The notes beneath the pieces were generated by a model. The model was not told the origin of the DNA, did not search any database, and saw only the letters and a program-made list of their open reading frames with translations. Of a DNA stretch of 12,673 nt, positions 6,356 to 12,246 are shown in pieces (position 1 is the stretch's first letter; each line of letters begins with the position of its first letter). A program made the position numbers and the translations under genes. Source of the DNA: DASUUR01 sp036373975 (GTDB lineage Bacteria; Patescibacteriota; Saccharimonadia; Saccharimonadales; Saccharimonadaceae); contig DASUUR010000017.1 in NCBI GenBank assembly GCA_036373975.1, forward strand, positions 1 through 12,673, written 5' to 3'.

Positions 6356-6982
6356 ATGACGAAACTCACTGGTATTGTGCTTGAGGCGCAGGCGTTTGGA
6401 CCGAAATTTCCGGATCGTCCGGACCCGGTCTATAGTGTGGATGCTAGTCATTCCGCAACTCCGCGCCACTGGCTTGCCGATGTCATTGACTTCAAAGGGA
6501 ACGATGGCCAGCCCGTGCAATATGGGATGGTGCAGAAGCTCCCTCCGTCGATGGATCCGAGGACGCAAAAGATCTGGGGTTCCTATCGGTTAGTGTTCAC
6601 TCTTCGGGTGGATACCGATGATGACCTATTGGATCTCATTGCTGGTTTTCAAAGCCAGGTAGGCCGGCGAGAGCTTGAGTGTAGCCCGTCGGTGTCGTTG
6701 CGGTTCGAGCAGGGCGACCAGAAGTTGTTCTTGGCTAGTCGGCTTAATAATCTGCGTCAGTGGCGGTGGGGCGGCTGTGGCCGAACTACCGAAGGGATGT
6801 TCCGGACAGCGATCAGGCAGCTGAGCGCCGCACCCTTCTGTGTCGAGGCGACGACATTCAGTTTGTGGCCTGAGAGGCCGGCGGTCGATGGAGTTGCCTC
6901 GGTGTTACATCCGGAGACCCCGCTCATCAAGGGGGCCACACAAATCGCCGAGGTGCTCTTTCCGATTGCGCCGCGCTGGTGA
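6356..6982 (+). CDS. Orphan GC-rich protein, 208 aa
   Basis: No family is recognised. The N-terminal third is rich in proline and aromatic residues (F-G-P-K-F-P-D-R-P-D-P-V-Y) and reads as loops and short strands. The middle has a beta-alpha segment L-V-F-T-L-R-V-D-T-D-D-D-L-L-D-L-I-A-G-F. Residues near 135-145 hold W-R-W-G-G-C-G-R-T-T-E. The C-terminus has alternating hydrophobic positions ending in F-P-I-A-P-R-W. There are three cysteines and no signal or membrane segment. AAGAAGG lies 4 nt before the ATG. It has its own promoter and terminator, sits between the HD gene and the convergent 7085-7859 operon, and is G/C-rich at third positions, unlike the HD gene. Confidence 0.78.
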   Translation: MTKLTGIVLEAQAFGPKFPDRPDPVYSVDASHSATPRHWLADVIDFKGNDGQPVQYGMVQKLPPSMDPRTQKIWGSYRLVFTLRVDTDDDLLDLIAGFQSQVGRRELECSPSVSLRFEQGDQKLFLASRLNNLRQWRWGGCGRTTEGMFRTAIRQLSAAPFCVEATTFSLWPERPAVDGVASVLHPETPLIKGATQIAEVLFPIAPRW

Positions 6983-6988
6983 CCGATG

Positions 6989-7020
6989 CCCGCTCCTGTA
7001 CTGGGAGCGGGTTCTCTTTT
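6989..7020 (+). terminator. Rho-independent terminator of the 6356 gene
   Basis: CCCGCTCC (6989-6996) pairs with GGAGCGGG (7004-7011) around a 7-nt loop and is followed by TTCTCTTTT. It begins 6 bp after the stop codon. Confidence 0.88.
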
Positions 7021-7027
7021 GTGCTGA

Positions 7028-7074
7028 AATGAAAACGGCGCCCCTGGCAGTCGTGGTCGATTGCCAGGGGCGCC
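7028..7074 (-). terminator. Terminator of the 7085-7859 operon
   Basis: On the minus strand a perfect 13-bp stem (7074-7062 with 7049-7037) and a 12-nt loop are followed by a moderately T-rich tail, CGTTTTCATTT. It is back to back with the plus-strand terminator at 6989-7020, so the convergent units are insulated from each other. Confidence 0.82.
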
Positions 7075-7084
7075 CGTAGGGCAG

Positions 7085-7492
7085 CTAGCTCTGAAGGTAC
7101 TTCAGCAGTAGAGTGTGGTGCCTCACTTCAGGCAAAATCCTCTCATTGTCTCGCACACTCTTGATGGCCTGCTGCACAACTGGTGATTTGGCGAGCGAGT
7201 CGCTGCTCTGCAGTTGAGCGACGACCAATGTCAGAACACTCCGCTGCTCGATAGGCGTCAGTCCGTCGATCAGCTCCAGGGCGAGCGTGAACTCCTCGGG
7301 CTTGGTTTCCCACGCTAGGCCTTGGCAGATCTTGTAGGGCAAATCGGGAATTCGCCGGATGGCTTCCAGGGCGGCGGCACGCGAGTCGCCCTCGAGTGCA
7401 CCGACCCGGCCCTGAATGTCGACGGTCTTCACGTTATTGCCGCTGAAGGCCTCGACGAACTTCTTGATTTGTGCTTCGTTCAAGTTTCCCAT
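7085..7492 (-). CDS. Orphan all-helical protein, 135 aa, second gene of operon
   Basis: I do not recognise a family. The sequence is almost entirely helical by eye: amphipathic blocks such as N-E-A-Q-I-K-K-F-V-E-A-F, R-A-A-A-L-E-A-I-R-R-I and L-T-P-I-E-Q-R-S-V-L-T-L-V-V-A-Q-L, with a final L-L-L-K-Y-L. The repeated helical pairs resemble a small alpha-solenoid or helical bundle (inference). It has one cysteine and no signal peptide. AGGGGA lies about 5 nt before the ATG. It starts 40 bp after the stop of the 7533 gene on the same strand with no hairpin between, so the two form an operon that ends at the terminator at 7037-7074. Confidence 0.77.
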   Translation of the reverse strand: MGNLNEAQIKKFVEAFSGNNVKTVDIQGRVGALEGDSRAAALEAIRRIPDLPYKICQGLAWETKPEEFTLALELIDGLTPIEQRSVLTLVVAQLQSSDSLAKSPVVQQAIKSVRDNERILPEVRHHTLLLKYLQS

Positions 7493-7532
7493 GCTATTCC
7501 CCTATCGTGTGGCCTTGCCTGGCTTGCTTTGT

Positions 7533-7859
7533 TCAGAGGTCAAGTGGTGTGAATGGGTCCTCGGAATTGAGTATCTCCACCACCTTTGCCATGCCGCAGA
7601 ACCACGTGCCACTGTCGTATCCAGCCGGAGGGCCCAAGGGTGACCGAGCATCTTCCACCTTGACTCGTGCCAGTAGCTCGCTCGCAGTTGGGTTCTCTGC
7701 CCCCTCCTTCAGCATGAGCAGGAGTGCATGGCTGATCCGGCGCAAGACACGGCGGTCGCCTTTCTCGTGCAGGGCCTCTAGCTGCTCAAGCAGCGGGGCA
7801 AAGTGCTCCCCCCAAACCACTTGCACGGCCTCGTTAGGCCTCAGGAATGGTGCGGGCAT
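7533..7859 (-). CDS. Orphan helical protein, 108 aa, first gene of operon
   Basis: No family is recognised. The start is the ATG at 7859, giving M-P-A-P-F-L-R-P. The ATG 12 bp upstream is unlikely, because its own bases form ATGGAGG, a strong ribosome site exactly 5 nt before the chosen start. The N-terminal two thirds form helices (V-W-G-E-H-F-A-P-L-L-E-Q-L-E-A-L-H, then R-R-V-L-R-R-I-S-H-A-L-L-L-M-L). The C-terminal third is a loop region with G-P-P-A-G-Y-D-S-G-T-W-F-C-G-M-A-K. It has a strong promoter of its own with a possible operator and is followed by the 7085 gene. The two products may act together (inference from the operon only). Confidence 0.75.
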   Translation of the reverse strand: MPAPFLRPNEAVQVVWGEHFAPLLEQLEALHEKGDRRVLRRISHALLLMLKEGAENPTASELLARVKVEDARSPLGPPAGYDSGTWFCGMAKVVEILNSEDPFTPLDL

Positions 7860-7892
7860 AGATGCCTCCATGTGTGCCTTGGGAACTAACTA

Positions 7893-7921
7893 TTATTATC
7901 ATCTTTTAATAAGATGGTCAA
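7893..7921 (-). promoter_or_regulatory. Promoter of the 7859-7085 operon with inverted repeat in the spacer
   Basis: Minus-strand TTGACC (7921-7916) and TAATAA (7898-7893) are 17 bp apart, with a TGA just before the -10. The spacer contains CATCTT and AAGATG, an inverted repeat with a 5-bp centre, placed where a repressor would block RNA polymerase. The predicted leader is about 27 nt. Confidence 0.68.
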
Positions 7922-7991
7922 TTTTTAGGGGCTCACTGTAGTAACTCAGCGTGGGCAGGAGTCAGCTCTCAATACTCTGGTCATGGTATAA

Positions 7992-8693
7992 CTAATTCTG
8001 GAAGTAAACCTTTTGAATACTAAGTATAATCATATATTTATTCTGTTTGGCTATAGTCTTTAAGATGTCATCAACATTCGCCTGGTACAATACGTTTAAG
8101 TAGTCGATGTTCTGAGTCTCAGCTTCAGCGTAGCGGATATCGAGCAGCTGGGTATCCTTGCTGTAGCCCCCTAGTGGCGTGGGAAGGTCCGATACTAAAT
8201 ATTTGCCACCTAGGCTGTTGCTGACTGGGTTCTTTTTGCCATAATATTTATCGTAATATTCGATCATGATCTGTTGCAGTGTGTCGCCTTTAGGCTGCCA
8301 ACCGAGCGCCCTAAGCTTTTGTTCCAAAGTGATCATTTGCTGGCGAAAGTCGCCGCTAAAACCGTAAAAGACTGTGGTTGTAGTAATGCAGCGGTGAGCG
8401 TACCCATCGCGCACCTTGCTGTTATTTTGACCTTTATTGCAGACGTTCTGATTCGCGGTTGAATAGCTTTTAAGACTGGCAGCATTATTAATCTCCGCGA
8501 AAGACTGATGTATGGCTGTAGCGGCGGCATTCTTTTTCGCGACAAGTTCAGGGCTCTTTGGGTCCGGTGCTGGCTGCATATGCAAGATAATATTGTCGAT
8601 ACCGCCCGACAGCTGGACGTACAAAACCGCAGGAATACTTGCCAGAGCAAGAATCGCTAGCACAAGAACCAAGTGAACGGTTGTCTTATTCAT
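7992..8693 (-). CDS. Membrane-anchored exported protein, 233 aa, unknown function
   Basis: Residues 7-27 form one hydrophobic segment (H-L-V-L-V-L-A-I-L-A-L-A-S-I-P-A-V-L-Y-V) after a short basic N-terminus, so the protein is probably a signal-anchor or signal-peptide protein with its body outside the membrane. The outer part has only two cysteines, C85 and C102, bracketing a loop, which would suit a disulfide. It has a helix D-F-R-Q-Q-M-I-T-L-E-Q-K-L-R-A-L-G-W near 115-132 and a Y-Y-D-K-Y-Y-G-K-K patch after it. No lipobox cysteine and no known domain are visible. A TGC-TAGAAT box lies 6 nt before the ATG, so the mRNA is probably leaderless. Third positions are AT-rich, unlike the flanking GC-rich genes. 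Confidence 0.8.
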   Translation of the reverse strand: MNKTTVHLVLVLAILALASIPAVLYVQLSGGIDNIILHMQPAPDPKSPELVAKKNAAATAIHQSFAEINNAASLKSYSTANQNVCNKGQNNSKVRDGYAHRCITTTTVFYGFSGDFRQQMITLEQKLRALGWQPKGDTLQQIMIEYYDKYYGKKNPVSNSLGGKYLVSDLPTPLGGYSKDTQLLDIRYAEAETQNIDYLNVLYQANVDDILKTIAKQNKYMIILSIQKVYFQN

Positions 8694-8699
8694 AAATTA

Positions 8700-8708
8700 A
8701 TTCTAGCA
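8700..8708 (-). promoter_or_regulatory. Extended -10 giving a leaderless mRNA for the 7992-8693 gene
   Basis: Minus-strand TGC-TAGAAT (8708-8700) is followed by TAATTT and the ATG at 8693. The 6-nt gap puts the predicted +1 on the start codon. Confidence 0.68.
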
Positions 8709-8733
8709 AAAGTTAGCCTCTGGCTACATGTAG

Positions 8734-8764
8734 AGCGCCCTCCCCTATGACAGAGGAGGGCGCT
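8734..8764 (-). terminator. GC-rich hairpin after the 8768 gene, no U-tract
   Basis: AGCGCCCTCC (minus strand, 8764-8755) pairs perfectly with GGAGGGCGCT (8743-8734) around an 11-nt loop, 3 bp after the stop codon. The following bases are CTACATGTAG, not a T-run. Confidence 0.55.
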
Positions 8765-8767
8765 GGA

Positions 8768-9106
8768 TTAAACGGTAGCCCGTACGATGGCCCTGAAGAG
8801 CTCCTCGTAGTGCGCATGCAGGGTGTCGTCCTCGATGCACGGATTGGGAACGGCGGCGGTCATCGTGCGCGTCAGGCAACACAGCCGCTGGTGATTCGGA
8901 CCCTGTAGGGACACGACGATCCTGAACAGCTCACCTTCGCACAGGACGCTGTACGCGACCAGTACCTCTGGATTTACCCCAGCGAGCAATGGATTCACGT
9001 CGTCGGATTGCGGCTTGGTGCTTCGCCAGCCGAAGTCTTTGGTGACTTTTTCGATGGCCTCCAGCACCTCGTTGGACTTGTGACCGTTCAAATCGGTTTG
9101 TCTCAC
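8768..9106 (-). CDS. Orphan cysteine-containing protein, 112 aa, GTG start; paralog of 9779-10120
   Basis: I place the start at GTG (9106-9104), because GGGAG lies about 6 nt upstream and the homologous gene at 9779-10120 begins at the same point. A longer frame from an ATG at 9175 would start upstream of the promoter box at 9152-9144. The 112 residues align without gaps to the 113-residue paralog, with 32 identities by my hand count. Shared motifs are L-N-G-H, E-V, F-G-W-R, a central V-x-C-x-G-x-x-x-R, Q-G, P-C-x-x-D and H-Y-E-x-L. Three cysteines (C56, C76, C90) are in both. There is no signal peptide, so metal binding or a redox role is possible but not shown. Third positions are strongly GC-rich. 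Confidence 0.82.
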   Translation of the reverse strand: MRQTDLNGHKSNEVLEAIEKVTKDFGWRSTKPQSDDVNPLLAGVNPEVLVAYSVLCEGELFRIVVSLQGPNHQRLCCLTRTMTAAVPNPCIEDDTLHAHYEELFRAIVRATV

Positions 9107-9143
9107 GTGCTCTCCCAAGTTTGCAGTGGCTTGATCCGTATGT

Positions 9144-9152
9144 ACTATACCA
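9144..9152 (-). promoter_or_regulatory. Extended -10 of the 8768 gene
   Basis: Minus-strand TGG-TATAGT (9152-9144) predicts a start of transcription near 9137 and a leader of about 31 nt containing the GGGAG ribosome site. It contrasts with the leaderless boxes of neighbouring genes. Confidence 0.58.
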
Positions 9153-9187
9153 CTTCCAGAGGGAAAAGCTAGCACTCGATATGTGTT

Positions 9188-9715
9188 TTAAGCGAGTGGC
9201 GCGAGGTGAAAATCGCTAATGATTTGGCCTAAGCGGTTTCTAAGACGTGCCACGCGTTGTTCAGTGGTGAGGTCCTCGCGCAGCTGCGCTCTTGAAGTTC
9301 GCGCAGTGACGGTTTTGTTGCGTACATGTTGACTGCAGGCTAGGTCGGCGCAGCACAAAAAATTAATGCTGTTTAGGGATTGTTTATTTCGTTGAAAGCT
9401 AATGCTACCGGCGCCACTACCGCTCTGCCAGGTTCGGCAGAAATCGCAAATTATAGGCTGGGCGCGACCAGTTTGACTGTTGGCGATGCCTCGCGAAAGC
9501 TCGTAGGCAAGAATGTATATGTCGGTATCTGGTTCAAGGAGCAGTACGCCTTTGTTGCCGGTCCGATCGGTAATGTTTAGGAGCTCTGTTTCGGCCCAAT
9601 CCCCTGCAGTCATGCCGGCGGTACTTTGCATAAAACGCAGGTCGCGCTTAATGCGAGGTTTGAGTTCAGCTTGTGCAATAAGCTGATTGAACTGCTCTAA
9701 ACTAAGTGTTTTCAT
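9188..9715 (-). CDS. FBP-domain (FusB-type, EF-G-binding) zinc protein
   Basis: This 175-residue protein shows the C-terminal treble-clef zinc finger of the FBP/FusB family: C90-x2-C93 (I-I-C-D-F-C-R-T-W), then F-L-C-C-A-D-L-A-C-S-Q-H-V-R with C122 and C127 as likely ligands. A helical tail with R-V-A-R-L-R-N-R-L follows, as in the family. FusB-type proteins bind elongation factor G and free it from ribosomes stalled by fusidic acid. Chromosomal FBP-domain proteins are common and probably act in translation. The N-terminal half is helical, as expected. GGAG lies 4-5 nt before the ATG. It begins just downstream of the hairpin after the 9779 gene, so it may be read through from that promoter or have a weak one of its own. 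Confidence 0.85.
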   Translation of the reverse strand: MKTLSLEQFNQLIAQAELKPRIKRDLRFMQSTAGMTAGDWAETELLNITDRTGNKGVLLLEPDTDIYILAYELSRGIANSQTGRAQPIICDFCRTWQSGSGAGSISFQRNKQSLNSINFLCCADLACSQHVRNKTVTARTSRAQLREDLTTEQRVARLRNRLGQIISDFHLAPLA

Positions 9716-9744
9716 AGGTCTCCAATGGTCATTCTTTAAGGTGG

Positions 9745-9774
9745 GCGTCCTTCCTGCCTAGACAGGAAGGACGC
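9745..9774 (-). terminator. GC-rich hairpin between the 9779 and 9188 genes, no U-tract
   Basis: GCGTCCTTCCTG and CAGGAAGGACGC form a perfect 12-bp stem (9774-9763 with 9756-9745) with a 6-nt loop, 4 bp after the stop of the 9779 gene. On the minus strand CCACCTTAAAG follows instead of a T-run, so it may allow read-through into the FBP gene. On the plus strand the tail would be TTATTC. Confidence 0.6.
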
Positions 9775-9778
9775 TTAT

Positions 9779-10120
9779 TCACTGCACTGCTTTGGCGATG
9801 GCTTGACCCAGTGCCTCGTAGTGGTCGTACAGGGCGTTGTCTTGTGCGCATGGAGAGCCCAGCACCGTGCTCTGCCAGCACTCCATGACGCACTTCTGCT
9901 TGTCGCCCCTGCCCTGGATGGTGATGGTGACGCGGTACTGGTCACCGTTGCACTTGACGTTGAAGATCGCAAGCACCGCCCTGGCTGAGGCAAGTGTTGG
10001 ATCTCCGGTGTTGACCGCTGCGGTTGTCTCTACCCGCCAGCCGAAAGCCTGTGTTGCGGCTAACACGGCGGTCTGTACCTCAGCGGCAGTGTGTCCATTG
10101 AGCCTCATTTCAAAAGCCAT
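9779..10120 (-). CDS. Orphan cysteine-containing protein, 113 aa; paralog of 8768-9106
   Basis: This protein is collinear and gap-free with the 8768 product. It carries L-N-G-H-T near residue 7, F-G-W-R at 26-29, V-K-C-N-G-D with C57, C77-V-M-E-C81, S-P-C91-A-Q-D and D-H-Y-E-A-L. Strand and helix propensities suggest helix, then three or four strands, then helix. GAGG lies 6 nt before the ATG. A TA-rich segment at 10161-10176 (TATACT/TATTAT boxes within an imperfect inverted repeat) is the likely promoter, giving about 34 nt of leader. It shows the same GC-rich codon use and downstream hairpin as the other orphan genes. Function is unknown, but two diverged copies flanking one FBP gene show it is a real family. 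Confidence 0.84.
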   Translation of the reverse strand: MAFEMRLNGHTAAEVQTAVLAATQAFGWRVETTAAVNTGDPTLASARAVLAIFNVKCNGDQYRVTITIQGRGDKQKCVMECWQSTVLGSPCAQDNALYDHYEALGQAIAKAVQ

Positions 10121-10160
10121 GGCGTACCTCGTCTCGTAGCTGAAAAACTGGGCTGAGTCT

Positions 10161-10176
10161 ATAATAGTATATTACT
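10161..10176 (-). promoter_or_regulatory. Probable promoter -10 region of the 9779 gene with imperfect inverted repeat
   Basis: The minus strand reads TAGTA-N3-TACTA immediately followed by TTATAG, offering TATACT and TATTAT as -10 boxes. No -35 is clear; a T6 run lies upstream. A start near 10154 would give a leader similar to those of the other GC-rich genes. Confidence 0.35.
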
Positions 10177-10234
10177 AATAAAAAATCCCCCCTGGGCGTC
10201 CTCTTGAGATGTTTACTGCAGAGATGCGCGTGAG

Positions 10235-11428
10235 TTACGGCTTAGGAACAACCGCACCCTTGTTATTTGAAGCCGACGGATTATTGATGTAGTTGTTTGT
10301 CCAGGTGGCCCAGCCTGGCCCACTGCCGCTTTTTGCTGCAGCACCATAGCCAGTACCGCTAAACCGGTTATTGGTTGCCGACATATGTGTTCCGTAAGTA
10401 TTGCCCTCGAGCGCTAGCTGGTAGCCACCGCCCTCGAGTAGGTTGCCTGTGATTGAAACATAGTCTATGTTGTCGTTCCATGTTTGTTGAATGAATATGG
10501 CGCCTGTGTCGTTACCTGAGTTGCAGTTAAATCGATTGTTCTTTACTACTGCACGGCGGCTTGGGTTGCTTGTGGTGATAAAGTCACGGATTGTGAAGGC
10601 GTCACTGTGGTTGCCTGTTGTTGATGGGTCGCCAAAGGCGGTTAAGCCTGTTACGTAATTACCTTCTATAGTGACACTTGCAGATAACCCTGCATTAGCA
10701 ATGGCAATGCCGCTGCCCAAGCCATGAATATAGTTGCGGTAAAAACTGCCTACGCCAATAAATCCAGTCGCAAATGCGCTTTCTTGGGCGCTAAGGAGCG
10801 AACCGTCAATCTCGGAATCACGGACTGTTATGGGGTTGGGTGCAACTGCGCAATCAGGGTTACAATCATTGTAGTCGGTGGTTGTCAGGATCGGGAGCCC
10901 CAGCCCCGCCGAGGTTGGGCGGATACAGCTCTTTTCGATTGTTATGTTTCCGTCGGATAGATCAAGACCGGATTGAATCCGTTTTTTGCTAATAATTGTA
11001 CCGGGGGCAGGCTTACCCGGCCCCGTATACAAGGGCAGGCTACTGCAACTTAATCCGTGTGGTTTGAGCCCGGTATTTTGTGAGGTTAACTGCCAGCCCA
11101 TAAGTGTCGTAGGGGTAGGAGTCGGGCTGCCACCCCCGCCTCCGCCTGAGCCGCCACCACCTCCTGAGCCTTGCCCGCCACCTGTGGGAGTGCGGCTTCC
11201 GGTGGTTGGTTGTGTGGGTTTCTTGGTTGTTTTTTTCTTTTCGTCTGGCGTTTTTTGATCTGGTTTGGGCTCCGGTGTTGGCTCGTTTGTGGAAGGCTGC
11301 GTTGATGGTGTCGATGTGCGGGGTTGGCTTGGTGCGTTGACTATAAAAAAGATAGCAATGCCTACACCTACTAATAGAGTGACCCCAATAGGTATAATAA
11401 ATCGTTTTTGTTTCAGAGCACTAAGCAT
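10235..11428 (-). CDS. Membrane-anchored surface protein with Pro/Thr and Gly linkers and a right-handed beta-helix
   Basis: This 397-residue protein has a basic N-terminus (K-Q-K-R) and a membrane segment at about 10-30. Next come a T/P/S-rich stretch (33-59), a lysine-rich patch (60-71) and a glycine-serine linker (83-100), then a globular part from about 110. The latter has repeats typical of parallel beta-helices: I-T-I-E-K-S-C-I, V-T-I-E-G-N-Y-V, V-K-N-N-R-F, V-S-I-T-G-N-L-L, A-T-N-N-R-F and W-T-N-N-Y-I-N-N, spaced about 20-35 residues. Such folds usually bind or cleave polysaccharides. No lyase catalytic set is clear. The anchor plus long flexible spacer suggests display beyond the cell envelope (inference). 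A TAAAAT box at 11447-11442 lies 13 nt before the ATG, so any leader is very short. Confidence 0.85.
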   Translation of the reverse strand: MLSALKQKRFIIPIGVTLLVGVGIAIFFIVNAPSQPRTSTPSTQPSTNEPTPEPKPDQKTPDEKKKTTKKPTQPTTGSRTPTGGGQGSGGGGGSGGGGGGSPTPTPTTLMGWQLTSQNTGLKPHGLSCSSLPLYTGPGKPAPGTIISKKRIQSGLDLSDGNITIEKSCIRPTSAGLGLPILTTTDYNDCNPDCAVAPNPITVRDSEIDGSLLSAQESAFATGFIGVGSFYRNYIHGLGSGIAIANAGLSASVTIEGNYVTGLTAFGDPSTTGNHSDAFTIRDFITTSNPSRRAVVKNNRFNCNSGNDTGAIFIQQTWNDNIDYVSITGNLLEGGGYQLALEGNTYGTHMSATNNRFSGTGYGAAAKSGSGPGWATWTNNYINNPSASNNKGAVVPKP

Positions 11429-11480
11429 AATGGTTTTCTTAATTTTAACGTAATTTTTAGAATTTGAGAAGCACAGACGG

Positions 11481-12149
11481 TTAGTTATTTACAACGATCT
11501 CCGTAATAGATATAAGCTTGTCGCTATCGACTGCCATGGCTAGCTCGTGGAATCCCGGTATAAAGTCATCAGGGTGAATGGTGTTGAGGCTGGCCCAGAA
11601 GGGCTCACTAGTATCTGTTCTTGGTAAGGTGTTTTCGAGTGGCTGCAGGTTGTTGGCCCGGAACAAGCGTACCAACATATGACGCTCTACCGCGTCGTTG
11701 TGTAGGGTGCGGATAGGCACCGTATGGATGTATGAGAGGTCGCCGCCTAGGCCGGTCTTTTCGGCGAGCTCCCGCTTTGCTGAGCTTAAGGAACCTTCAC
11801 CATAGTGCATCATGCCGTGTGGGAAGCTAACGAGCCCAGTATTGGGCTGCCGATGCCAGCGTAGGAACAAGTACTCGCCCTCGCTGTTTTTGGCAATAAT
11901 ACAGTTTAAAACCAGCGGTTGCCGCCGTTGTTTGCCGGTAGAGAGACTGAGCTGAGCAACATGCTGCTGGCCCTTTTTAGATAGCATATATTGCTTCTCG
12001 GTTTTCTCGATAATGCCTTCTCGCAACAAGCCCTTAAGATGATACATGAATAGATTGCCCTCGATATCGCGAGGTCGCAGCTCGCTATAGCGCCTGGTTT
12101 TGTGGCGAATAAGCTCCTTTAGTACGTGCTCTTGAATCCAGTTTGCCAT
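11481..12149 (-). CDS. Winged-helix plus Nudix-fold protein with altered Nudix box
   Basis: In this 222-residue protein, residues 1-65 look like a winged helix-turn-helix (V-L-K-E-L-I-R-H, Y-S-E-L-R-P-R-D-I-E-G-N, M-Y-H-L-K-G-L-L-R-E-G-I-I-E-K, Y-M-L-S-K-K-G). Residues 77-215 form a Nudix domain with its box at 112-134: G-x5-E, then R-E-L-A-E-K-T-G-L. The canonical box has E-E where this has E130-K131, so one metal-binding glutamate is lysine and hydrolysis may be impaired. A DNA-binding domain joined to a Nudix fold is the design of sugar/NAD-sensing regulators, though there the Nudix part comes first. I infer a ligand-sensing regulator. The start has no ribosome site. TGC-TATACT at 12214-12206 would give a leader of about 50 nt. 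Confidence 0.8.
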   Translation of the reverse strand: MANWIQEHVLKELIRHKTRRYSELRPRDIEGNLFMYHLKGLLREGIIEKTEKQYMLSKKGQQHVAQLSLSTGKQRRQPLVLNCIIAKNSEGEYLFLRWHRQPNTGLVSFPHGMMHYGEGSLSSAKRELAEKTGLGGDLSYIHTVPIRTLHNDAVERHMLVRLFRANNLQPLENTLPRTDTSEPFWASLNTIHPDDFIPGFHELAMAVDSDKLISITEIVVNN

Positions 12150-12205
12150 TGTTCAATCTTTTTTGAGTCAAAAAACCTTGCTTATATCTGTTATTTTCCT
12201 TGGCT

Positions 12206-12214
12206 AGTATAGCA
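12206..12214 (-). promoter_or_regulatory. Possible extended -10 of the winged-helix/Nudix gene
   Basis: Minus-strand TGC-TATACT (12214-12206) is the best box upstream of the ATG at 12149. It overlaps the TAGTAT/TATAGC region that would serve the divergent Nudix gene, so the two genes may share one control region. Confidence 0.4.
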
Positions 12215-12246
12215 CTGTACCTTTCAAGCTAGTACGAGGAGGAGCT

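Noticed and set aside
7471..7941. Plus-strand open frame of 156 codons
   Set aside because: It runs antisense through the start of the 7085 gene and all of the 7533 gene. Those genes have strong ribosome sites, a promoter and a terminator on the minus strand, and the plus frame has none of these.
9107..9175. N-terminal extension of the 8768 gene from an ATG at 9175
   Set aside because: The promoter box at 9152-9144 lies inside it, the paralog lacks it, and GGGAG precedes the GTG at 9106.
5225..9774. Integron attC sites at cassette ends
   Set aside because: The hairpins have unrelated stem sequences, perfect pairing and no shared GTT-type core site, and the cassettes lie on both strands. Terminator-like structures explain them better.
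11126..11180. Low-complexity C/G-rich repeat tract
   Set aside because: It is the coding sequence of the Gly/Ser linker of the beta-helix protein, not an independent repeat or CRISPR-like array.
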